A stretch of DNA of 64,000 nt, taken from contig JAIOJA010000080.1 of NCBI GenBank assembly GCA_019912315.1, positions 21,762-85,761 on the forward strand. The letters run 5' to 3'. The position numbers were made by a program, and so were the translations under genes. Shown piece by piece: positions 8,559 to 16,086 of this stretch; the stretch's first letter is position 1; every line of letters begins with the position of its first letter. The notes under the pieces are model-generated. The model saw only the letters and a list, made by a program, of their open reading frames with translations. It was not told where the DNA came from and searched no databases. This stretch comes from Planctomycetota bacterium. Its GTDB lineage: Bacteria > Planctomycetota > UBA8742 > UBA2392.

Positions 8559-9011
8559 CTACTCGTCTTCGCCGGGGCGGGCCAGCTTGATGTCCATGTC
8601 GTTGAACTGGATCGCGAACTCGCCTTCGGGACTGAGAAGCACCCGGTGCTCGAAGCAGTCGCCCGGGGCGATGTCCAGCTCGTCGGTCAGAATGAAATCA
8701 ACGGCGTCGAACATGTGTTCATCCACCGCGTCCGGATCGACGCCCCGGTAAGCGATCTCTAGGTAGGCGTCGCCCTCGATGGTCTGCACCTTGAGCACAA
8801 GGCGGAATGAGCGGGCGTCGCGGTCGAGGCTGGTCGCGGTGACCTGGCTGCCCGTAAGCCCTTTGCCCAGGCTCAGGGAGCCCAGCGCGCGCGCCATCTT
8901 CGGCAGGTCGGCGGCGATGTCCTCAAAGTGGCGCAGGTACACACCCCAATACAGGTCCGTTGTGAACCCGTCGTATCCGCCTTCGACCCACTTGCGGTTC
9001 AGGAATCGCAT
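8559..9011 (-). CDS. Conserved-looking cytosolic protein of unknown function
   Basis: A 150-residue soluble acidic protein without signal peptide or membrane segment. It begins MRFLNRKWVEGGYDG and includes a beta-rich middle (RSFRLVLKVQTIEGDAYLEI) and an acidic tail. The opening recalls the DUF4085-like pattern of short proteins starting with an aromatic-rich helix, but I cannot assert membership. Its ATG directly abuts the stop codon of the upstream EVE-domain gene with no gap, so the two are almost certainly co-transcribed and coupled. It converges with the dehydrogenase gene 5 bp away. Confidence 0.75.
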   Translation of the reverse strand: MRFLNRKWVEGGYDGFTTDLYWGVYLRHFEDIAADLPKMARALGSLSLGKGLTGSQVTATSLDRDARSFRLVLKVQTIEGDAYLEIAYRGVDPDAVDEHMFDAVDFILTDELDIAPGDCFEHRVLLSPEGEFAIQFNDMDIKLARPGEDE

Positions 9012-9572
9012 CTACTTCCGTTTACGCGCGGGCTTCTTTGCCCCGGGCTTGCGCTGCTTGGCTTTCCCAACTGCCGGTTTCCGCTTGGCCACTTCGGCGG
9101 GGCCCGTCTTTGCGCGCCCCAGCTTGCGGACGATCGCGAATTCCTCCGGCTTTACCGGTTGGATCGACAGACGCATACCGCGCTTCGTGACCATCATGTC
9201 TTCCAGCCCGGGCGCCGATTTCAGCTCTGCCAGCGACACAACAGCCGGGAAGCGCTCCACAAATCGAATGTCCACCATGTACCAAGTGGGGTTATCAGGG
9301 CTGCTTTTCGGATCAAAGTAGTCGTGCTTGCTGTCCCACGAAAAATGATCGGGGTAGCCGCCCTTGCTGACTTCCGCCACGCCGGCAACGCCGGCCGGGG
9401 CGGCATTGGATTGGTAGAACAGCACACCGTCACCGGGCCGCACATCGTCGCGCAGGGTGTTGCGGGCCTGGTAATTGCGCACGCCCTCCCAGCAGGTCTG
9501 CCCGTCGCGCTCGAAATCGTCGATGCTGTAGCTTTCGGGCTCGACTTTCATCAGCCAGTAGCGTTTAGGCAT
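9012..9572 (-). CDS. EVE-domain protein with basic C-terminal tail
   Basis: The 186-residue protein carries an EVE domain (residues about 3-145), a PUA-like fold that binds modified bases in nucleic acids. Diagnostic segments are YWLMKVEPESYSIDDF, CWEGVRNYQARNTLRD, GVLFYQSNA and the WYMVDIRFVE strand. The last 35 residues are rich in Lys, Arg, Ala and Pro (KKPARKRK), resembling histone-H1-like tails, which fits nucleic-acid binding. It overlaps the ferredoxin-like gene upstream by 8 bp and abuts the downstream unknown gene. The ligand is not predictable here. Confidence 0.93.
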   Translation of the reverse strand: MPKRYWLMKVEPESYSIDDFERDGQTCWEGVRNYQARNTLRDDVRPGDGVLFYQSNAAPAGVAGVAEVSKGGYPDHFSWDSKHDYFDPKSSPDNPTWYMVDIRFVERFPAVVSLAELKSAPGLEDMMVTKRGMRLSIQPVKPEEFAIVRKLGRAKTGPAEVAKRKPAVGKAKQRKPGAKKPARKRK

Positions 9573-9822
9573 GCTTTGCTCCGAACCAGCTTGTGTCCTG
9601 CGTTCCTGTTTCTCCGGCGGGCCATTCGCCGCGCTTGAACTCGCGCAGCAATGTCTCGAAGTAAGGTATGCACATGGCGCAACTCTTACCGCAGTCGAAA
9701 AGCTGGGTCAGGCGCCCGACGGTGGGGTTGTCGGATTCACGCCAGAGATCCAGTGCCTGCTGGTTGGTGACGTCGTAACAGACACAGATTCGCGTGCCAG
9801 GTTTGCGGAAGTCCCAGCTCAT
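9565..9822 (-). CDS. BFD-like [2Fe-2S]-binding protein
   Basis: An 85-residue protein has the CxC...CxxC arrangement of the BFD-like [2Fe-2S] fold: ICVCYDVTNQ near residue 12 and CGKSCAMCIPYFETLL about 33 residues later. Related small ferredoxins mobilise iron from bacterioferritin or occur in nitrite and sulfite reductases. I chose the ATG at 9822, giving the length normal for the family; a longer in-frame extension would cross a strong hairpin and the neighbouring gene. The C-terminal tail of about 25 residues beyond the cluster motif is atypical. It overlaps the EVE-domain gene by 8 bp. Confidence 0.8.
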   Translation of the reverse strand: MSWDFRKPGTRICVCYDVTNQQALDLWRESDNPTVGRLTQLFDCGKSCAMCIPYFETLLREFKRGEWPAGETGTQDTSWFGAKHA

Positions 9823-9871
9823 GGCCGCATTCTGCCAAGGTGGCGCGAGGCGTCGATGGGTGGCGAAAGAA

Positions 9872-9899
9872 CAGCCCCGCTCATGATCGAGCGGGGCTG
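9872..9899 (-). terminator. Terminator of the WVPGHY-repeat protein gene
   Basis: An 11-bp perfect stem (CAGCCCCGCTC and its complement) with a 6-base loop reads into GTTCTTTC on the minus strand. It lies between the WVPGHY-repeat gene and the BFD-like gene. Confidence 0.75.
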
Positions 9900-9955
9900 C
9901 GTCGTCCGGCGGGATACCCTGGGGGAGTCGGGCATCATCGGCCGCCGGGTCTCGG

Positions 9956-10441
9956 TTAGCGGTGTCGGCGGTTGCGTTTCTTGCCCTTCTGGCCGTGCCC
10001 CGCGCTGCCGGTTGCTTTGCCGTGTCCGCCGCCGTGTCCGTGCTCGTCACAGGGGTCGCACCGGTCTTCAACCCAGACGCGTTCTTCCGTGATCTTGTAG
10101 CAGCCGGGCACAAAGGTCCTGACTTCACGGCACTCGTAGTGTCCGGGATGAAACTTCTTGACGCTTACGTAGAAGACGACTCCGCAGGCATCCACCCGCC
10201 GTTCCCGCACAACGTCGTAATGGCCGGGAACCCAGACGTCCTTGTGTTCCGTGATGTAGTGCCCCGGCACCCACACCTTCTTCTGAACCGTGATGTAGTG
10301 CCCGCCGGATTTTGGAGTCTGCACCGGCTTGCGGAAGTTCTCGCTTCGGGTGCTGGTGTGTCCGCGCTGGGCGTGGACCTGGGTTGCGCCGATGGCTCCG
10401 ATGAGAGCGAATCCGGCCAGTGCTGCGAAAAGAGGTTTCAT
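9956..10441 (-). CDS. Secreted WVPGHY-repeat protein
   Basis: This 161-residue protein has a Sec signal peptide (MKPLFAALAGFALIGAIGA, cleavage near VHAQ). The mature part consists of degenerate repeats of the form (V/F)-x-V-P-G-H/C-Y, namely KVWVPGHYITEHK, DVWVPGHYDVVRE, KFHPGHYECRE and TFVPGCYKITE, about 16-22 residues apart. Five or more cysteines could form disulfides. The last 30 residues are rich in Gly, His, Lys and Arg and may bind metal or polyanions. Similar WVPGHY repeats occur in uncharacterised exported bacterial proteins. The gene is followed by a terminator. Confidence 0.82.
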   Translation of the reverse strand: MKPLFAALAGFALIGAIGATQVHAQRGHTSTRSENFRKPVQTPKSGGHYITVQKKVWVPGHYITEHKDVWVPGHYDVVRERRVDACGVVFYVSVKKFHPGHYECREVRTFVPGCYKITEERVWVEDRCDPCDEHGHGGGHGKATGSAGHGQKGKKRNRRHR

Positions 10442-10585
10442 GGCATGTCTCCGGTAGGAAAAGTTTTTCGGCCCTGCTGATTAATAGACACCGAAAGCGC
10501 CCCGCTGGTTCCATCTAAATCATTATTTTGAAAGGACTTACGTGCAAAATTGCTGGCAGCGGGGTGCCGGAAATGTGGCACCAAT

Positions 10586-10620
10586 GCAACCAGGACGGCG
10601 CAGGGCGCCGTCCTGGTTGC
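10586..10620 (-). terminator. Terminator hairpin downstream of hpt
   Basis: A perfect 16-bp inverted repeat (GCAACCAGGACGGCGC and its complement) has a 3-base loop. It lies 11 bp beyond the hpt stop codon. No strong T-tract follows on the minus strand, so termination may be partial. Confidence 0.75.
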
Positions 10621-10631
10621 GTTGGTATGTC

Positions 10632-11159
10632 TTACGGGCGCCCGATGACCTTGCCAATGTAGGGCAGCGTGCGTCCCTTATTGTTGTCGTCCATGCCGTA
10701 GCCGACGAGGAAGTCATCGGCCTTCACGTCGAAGGCGACGTACTCGCACTCGAACTCGATCTTTCGGTGCGCCTTCTTGTCCACCACGATCGCGTAGCGC
10801 AGCGATTGCGGCCCCTGGGCAAGCAGTGCCTCGTGCAGTTCGGCCAGCGTGAGCCCGGTATCCACCAGGTCCTCGATCACCAGCACATCGTAGCCGGAGA
10901 CGCGCGGCAGCGGCCCGGCCGCCTTGATGCGCCCGCTGGTCTGGCGCCCGACGTAGCTCTGCATTTTCACGAAGTCGAGTTCGATCTCGACGCCCTGAAT
11001 CTGCCGCACAAGGTCGGCGCCGAAAAAGAAGCCGCCCCGCAACACCACGAGACACAGCAGACGGTGCCCCGCGTAGTCCGCCGATATCCGCGCGGCCAGC
11101 TCAGACACGCGCTTCTGCACGGTCTCGGCGTCAAACAGAACGGAGTATTCGTCAGCCAT
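10632..11159 (-). CDS. hpt: Hypoxanthine phosphoribosyltransferase
   Basis: The 175-residue enzyme transfers the phosphoribosyl group of PRPP to hypoxanthine or guanine in purine salvage. The PRPP-binding loop is present as VLVIEDLVDTGLTL, the LVVLRGGFFFGADL segment forms the N-terminal loop, and the C-terminal FLVGYGMDDNNKGRTLPYIG matches bacterial Hpt. Length is normal. It is monocistronic, with a hairpin downstream and a repeat-containing spacer upstream. purH for de novo purine synthesis lies 8 kb away but is not in the same unit. Confidence 0.97.
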   Translation of the reverse strand: MADEYSVLFDAETVQKRVSELAARISADYAGHRLLCLVVLRGGFFFGADLVRQIQGVEIELDFVKMQSYVGRQTSGRIKAAGPLPRVSGYDVLVIEDLVDTGLTLAELHEALLAQGPQSLRYAIVVDKKAHRKIEFECEYVAFDVKADDFLVGYGMDDNNKGRTLPYIGKVIGRP

Positions 11160-11160
11160 A

Positions 11161-11356
11161 GGTCAGGGGTCAGGTTACAGGATTGCTTCGCAATGTCGAC
11201 TTGGCCAAACGCATGCGTTTGGACTTCAGTCGAGGTTTCAGAACTACTGGGCCGTCACGTCGGTCGTATCTCAGTTTGGTCGTGGGAACAAGGCTGTTGA
11301 CCGCAAACAAGCCGGGCCAAACCGAAGCCCTGCAGCCAGATCCCTGACACCTGCTA
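11161..11356. repeat. Structured intergenic element bounded by inverted GTCAGG words
   Basis: The spacer between the ApgM-like gene and hpt begins with iterated words (GGTCAGGGGTCAGGTTACAGG without its first base) and ends with inverted relatives (CCCTGACACCTG). Between them lie a short ATTGC-TTC-GCAAT hairpin and a perfect 18-bp palindrome, CCAAACGCATGCGTTTGG, at 11205-11222, itself flanked by TCGACT and AGTCGA. Similar words occur at 38963-39035. It could be a small non-coding repeat (MITE or REP-like). No coding potential is evident. Confidence 0.5.
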
Positions 11357-12604
11357 TAGCCCGTTGATGATGTAGTCGATCAGGCGTGTGCCGTCATCGA
11401 TTTTTATGCCGGTTTCCTCGGCGTTGCTTTCGGTCAACGTGAGGTTCCAGCGGCTTTCCACGCCCTCGCCCCACATCATGAAAGGCACCGGACGGTCGTC
11501 ATGCTGGCGGGTTTCAACACGCGACATCAGCGTGGGTACGACCGTGAGGCGTACGTCTTTCAGTTCATCCAGCTTCCTGGCCAGCGGCTTGAAGAAGTGC
11601 TTGTCCAACAGCTCAATGCTGCGCACCTTGCCCTTGCCGTCCCCCTGGTGGCTGTGTTCATCCGGCGCGCTCAGGTTCGCGATCACTAGCTGGTTGCCCT
11701 CCAGGGCCGTTTCGGCCGATTCGCGAATCTTTATGATCTCGTCCGTTTCACCGGCTTTGACGGCCTGCTCATCAGGATTGATCTTCTGCATCCTGCTGCT
11801 CGGGTCCCGCACGAACGGTGACTCGCCGGGGTTGATCACGCGGATGCCGGTGGCTACCGCGACACCGCGAAACAGGTCGCTGTAGCTGACCATGGCCGCG
11901 TCGATGCCGAAGGTCTTCTGGAAGCCCGGCACGTCCACAGCTGCGCCGCCACCCCAGATCCAGACCGCGTTGGCCGGGTTCTGCCCCAGGTCGATACGAA
12001 CGCGATTGACTTCGTGCTTCTTGAGCACGGCCGGCGCCTCGTTCATGACCTTCAGCAGCACTTCGTGTCCGGGGCCTTCGGGCAGGTGCTCGCCCTTGGG
12101 AAGGTCAAGAATGTTGAACGGGCTGACGGTGGTCAGCCCGTTGAAGTCCGTCCCGTCGATGATCAGCAGATGGTTGTGCGCGCGTCCCTGCACGAATCGA
12201 ATCTTGGTCTGCTTGAAGTGCGATTCCAGGGCCTTCAGCAACTCGCGCCCTTCTTCTTCGCTGATGCCGCCGGCACGGGGGTCGACGACTTTTCCGTCAA
12301 CCTCGGTCACAAACTGCAGGCGGAAGCACCACTCCTCTTCACCCAGCATCAGCCCTGCCGACAGGGCTTCGTAATAGCCGCGCCCCGTCAGGTATGGCCC
12401 TGGCGGGTAGCCCAGCAGCGTGAACAGTGACGCCAGGGTTTCGGGGGCTTCGCCACGCGGAATCGTCCGGATGGTGCCGAGACGCCCGTGAGTGGCGAAC
12501 TTGTCCAGCGACGGGGCATTGGCCGCTTCAAGGGGGGTCTTACCGCCCAGCTCCGGCAGGGGGGTGTCAGCAAGCCCGTCGATCAGCACCAGCAGGTATC
12601 GCAT
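11354..12604 (-). CDS. ApgM-family (phosphoglycerate mutase-like) protein with altered active site
   Basis: The 416-residue protein matches the archaeal-type, cofactor-independent phosphoglycerate mutase family of the alkaline-phosphatase superfamily: VLIDGLADTPLPELGGKTPL, TGRGYYEAL and ANLSAPDEHSHQGDGKGKV. Asp9, Asp315, His319 and His368 occupy one set of metal-ligand positions. The nucleophile motif, normally PGSD(T/V)A, is replaced by PETLAS, with Thr56 aligned to the serine. The Asp-His pair normally before PTP aligns with Thr358-Leu359. So one metal site looks intact and the other looks lost. Conventional mutase activity is therefore doubtful; it may be a paralogue with another role. Its end lies in the repeat-bearing spacer. 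Confidence 0.8.
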   Translation of the reverse strand: MRYLLVLIDGLADTPLPELGGKTPLEAANAPSLDKFATHGRLGTIRTIPRGEAPETLASLFTLLGYPPGPYLTGRGYYEALSAGLMLGEEEWCFRLQFVTEVDGKVVDPRAGGISEEEGRELLKALESHFKQTKIRFVQGRAHNHLLIIDGTDFNGLTTVSPFNILDLPKGEHLPEGPGHEVLLKVMNEAPAVLKKHEVNRVRIDLGQNPANAVWIWGGGAAVDVPGFQKTFGIDAAMVSYSDLFRGVAVATGIRVINPGESPFVRDPSSRMQKINPDEQAVKAGETDEIIKIRESAETALEGNQLVIANLSAPDEHSHQGDGKGKVRSIELLDKHFFKPLARKLDELKDVRLTVVPTLMSRVETRQHDDRPVPFMMWGEGVESRWNLTLTESNAEETGIKIDDGTRLIDYIINGL

Positions 12605-12789
12605 GTAGTCCCGCTATTGAAGCGAATAAAGCCGCCGGGGCGGCTGTTACGGCAACGAACGATAGAATGGCTCAACCGTGATGCAAACGGACGACGGGAG
12701 AAAATCATGCCCAATTCGCCCCGCACTCACGTATTATGTACGCAACGCGCGCCCACGGTGCGACCGGGCGAATCATAAGGAAGGTCAAC

Positions 12790-15700
12790 ATGCGCGTAAT
12801 GGCTTGTCTGCTTTTGCTGCTTGCGGCGCCGGTACTGTTTGCCCAACCTGACTCGACCGTCGAGGTTGAGCCTGTTGTCGAAGGCACTGCCGTCCCCGGC
12901 AAGGAATACACCTTCAAACTGCATTTCGTTGTACCGGAAGGCTATCACGCCTACCACAAGGACAACCCCGGCTACAGCCTGCCGGTCAAAGTGACATGGC
13001 AGACGCTGGCAGGGCTGGAGTTGGTTGGGGAAACCTGGCCCGAACCCCACAAGAACAAGGACGAGTACGGCGAAGAATGGGAGCTCGGCCCCATCTTCGA
13101 TATCGCCTACACCTTCAAGGTACCGCAGGACGCCAAGGGCAGGCTGAAGGTCACCGGCAGCCACGAAACCCAGTTCTGTGACGCCGAAGGCTGCTTCATG
13201 AGCGAGGGCGACTTCACGGCCACGATCGAAGTCGCAGCCGGCGAAGCCGCAGCCGAACCCAAAGTCCAGTTGCCCGAAGCCAAAGCCGCTGCGACCTTCA
13301 CCGCCCCAGCACAACCGGGGGGCGAGGCCACGCTGAAATGGACCTTCACCTTCACCAAGGGCTACCACGCCTACCACAAGGACACCCCCGGCTATGGTAT
13401 GGCGCCGAACTTCGACTGGACCGAGCTTTCCGGCCTGACGCTCAAGGAAGCCCGCTGGCCTGAGGCGAAGAAGCACGAGATTGAGCCCGGCTGGGTCGAG
13501 TGGGAGTACCCGGACGAGGTTACGATCGAGTTCGTATTCTCGGTGCCCCGGGACGCCACGGGTGAGCTGACCCTCAAGGCGGACTGGAACGCGCAGGTTT
13601 GTGATGAAGACGCCTGCTACGACCGCGCGGGCAGCGTAAGTGCAACGTTGACGGTCGCGGCGGCAAGCGAAGAAGGCAAGCGCGACGCCAAAGACACGCA
13701 CGGCTTTTATCTCGACTTTGACTACGCGCTCGAAAGGGCGCGGGCGGAAAACAAGCTGCTGCTGGCTGACTTCAACGGGCGCTACTGAGGGCCCTGCCGA
13801 AAAATGGAGCGTGAGGTCTTCACGCTCCCCGAAGTCGAAGCGTTGATGGAAGAGTTCGTGATCGCCAGTGTTGTCACCGACATCGGTGACGAGAAGGCCA
13901 ATGCGGTCTGGAAAAAATACCGTCCCGAAGGCGGCGGCGGCGTGCCGCATTACGTCGTGTTGGACGCGGACGGCGAAGTCCAGCGCCGCATTGGCGCGAC
14001 ACTGAAAGACCCCAATCAGTTCATCGCCTTCCTCAAGGGCGAATCAGTCGAAGAGTCAACACCGGTGGTCGTCGAGCCGAAGGGAACTCCGAAAGCTGTT
14101 GAGGGTTGGCCTGAAGGGTTGCCGCCCGCCCAGTCGCCCGACACGAACGAGGCCTTTGACTTCACAGCTGTGTTCAGTGCGTCCGCGATTCAACCGGGCG
14201 GCGAAGTCACCCTTGAGCTTCGCTTCAAGATGAAGTCGCGCGACAGCGGCCCGTTCTACCTGTACCACCCGGACAGCCCGCACTCCAAGGCGCTGGACAT
14301 GTCCCTGTTCATCCTCAACCTCGTTGAAGATGGGGGACTTGTCCCCGCCGGCGAGTGGGAGTTCCCAAAACACAAGGTTTTGCCCGCGAATGATCCCGCC
14401 AACTACTTCGACCACGATGAGTGGAAGTTCTATGGCGAGTTCACCGTCGTTCGCCGCTTCAAGGTGCCTGAGAAACAGGGCGACTACCGCATTGCAGGCA
14501 CGCTGGCCGGGCAGTACTGCGACAGCCAAGGCTGCATCTGGTTTGAAGACCTGAACCAGACACCCTTTGGCTGGGTAGCGTCCGTCAAAGTCGACGAGTC
14601 CGGCGCCGCGTCCGCTGTCGTTCCGCCAAAGACCGACGGCGGCAAGAGCAATGGCGCGTCTGGAACCGTTGGGCCTGACAAGACGACGACAACGACTGAA
14701 GAAACAGAAGAAGAGAAGGATAGCTTCCTCTGGATTCTCATCATCGCGTTCTTCGGCGGCATGGTCACGCTACTGACGCCGTGCGTGCTGCCGGTCCTGC
14801 CGCTGACGGTCAGCTTCTTCGTGAAGCAGGCCGAACACAAACGCTCGCCGTTCATCACCGCGTTTATCTACTGCACCTGTATCGTTGCGTCGTTCACTCT
14901 GTTCGGGTTGATCACCTCGCTCGCGCTGGGTGACCAGGGTGCGCAGATCATCGCGACGAACCCTTGGGTAAACGTTGCGATCGGTGTGCTGTTCCTCGTA
15001 TTCGCACTCAGCTTCTTCGGCATGTTTGAGCTGCGTGCGCCGGCCTTTATCACAGGCTGGATCAGCAAGAAGCAGATGAAGACGCAGCAGGCCGGCAACG
15101 GCTACGCTACCGCTCTGCTCAGCGGCGGCAGCTTCGCGGTGATCAGCTTCTCGTGCAGTGGGCCGATCGCCGCGACCTTCCTGGCCGAGGCTGCTCAGGG
15201 CAGCTTCTGGACGCCGACTTTCGCGATGCTGTTCTTCGCCAGTGGTATGGCGCTCCCAATCTTCATCATGGGGCTGTTCCCGAGCCTGTTGAAGAAGTTG
15301 CCGAAATCCGGCGGCTGGATGAACGCGCTGAAAGTCGTGTTCGCGTTCATCGAGATCGCCGTCGCAATCCGCTACTTCTCATGGGCGGAGATTGCCTTCA
15401 CCAGCACACCGGTGCCGGTGATCTTCTCGCGCGAACTGGTGGATGCGTTCTGGATCGCGTGCTCCGTAGGCGCCGGGCTGTACCTGCTCGGTGTCTTCCG
15501 CATGCCGCACGATCACGAGGACGTGAAACAGATCGGCGTGGTTCGCCTGCTGTTCGCGCTCGGGTTCCTGGGCTTCGCCGTCTACCTGTTGCCGGGCATG
15601 GTTCGCGGCGCCCCAATGGGTCTGCTCGACGGTTTCCTGCCCCCGCGTGAAGTCGTAAGCCACTCGGGTGGCTCAAACGGTGGCGGTGGTGTCGATGTCC

Positions 15701-16086
15701 ACAGCCTGCACTGGCATCAGGACCTCGACGAGGCGCTGGCTGAGGCCAAGAAGACAAACAAGCCCGTGTTCGTGGATTTCACCGGCGTGATCTGCAGCAA
15801 CTGCCGCTGGGTTGAAACGAACATCTTCCCCAAGCCGCCCGTGGCTTCACGTCTGGCCAGCGACTACGTGCTGGTTCAGCAGTGGACCGATACGAAGGAC
15901 CAGAAAGCCAAGGACTACTACAACAAGTACGGCAAAGGCGGCAAAGGCGTGCCCATGTATGTTATCCTGAAGCCCGACGGGACCATGGTTGAGAAGTTCG
16001 TGCCGCCCCAGTTCATCAACTCGCTCACGGCGGAGGAATTCGCCGAGTTCATGGATAAGGGGAAGGCCAAAGTCACCGGGCAATGA
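12790..16086 (+). CDS. DsbD-like thiol:disulfide interchange selenoprotein (in-frame TGA read as Sec)
   Basis: One frame runs from 12790 to 16086 (1098 residues) and is interrupted only by TGA at 13786-13788. The residues around it read NGRY-U-GPCRKMEREVF, so selenocysteine 333 takes the first cysteine of a thioredoxin CGPC motif. Domains: signal peptide 1-18; two DsbD-N-like modules (about 19-150 and 165-305), each with a C-x4-C pair; thioredoxin fold 308-420 with U333/C336; a third DsbD-N-like module about 450-605; a CcdA-like multi-TM domain about 645-940 with TPCVLP (Cys665) and FSCSGP (Cys789); C-terminal thioredoxin domain with CSNC (1002/1005). AAGGAAGG precedes the ATG. The possible internal ATG at 13804 has no ribosome-binding site. 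A SECIS-like hairpin follows the TGA. A nonsense mutation or split gene is the alternative. The known role of DsbD is moving electrons from the cytoplasm to periplasmic thiols. Confidence 0.85.
13806..13828 (+). promoter_or_regulatory. Bacterial SECIS-like hairpin
   Basis: A perfect 9-bp stem (GGAGCGTGA with TCACGCTCC) carries a 5-base GGTCT loop. It starts 17 nt after the TGA, with the loop GG 27 nt after the codon's last base. Bacterial SECIS elements are short hairpins just downstream of the UGA with a GG and U in the apical loop; the E. coli fdhF element also displays GGUCU. The hairpin lies inside coding sequence, as required in bacteria, and would recruit SelB. Confidence 0.8.

Noticed and set aside
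10542..11300. Long plus-strand reading frame opposite hpt
   Set aside because: It is antisense to a well-supported gene and has no recognisable domain.
13789..16086. Second half of the DsbD-like gene as an independent gene starting at the ATG at 13804
   Set aside because: The ATG has no ribosome-binding site, and starting there would drop the first half of the thioredoxin domain and its signal peptide. Reading TGA as Sec accounts for the whole sequence better.
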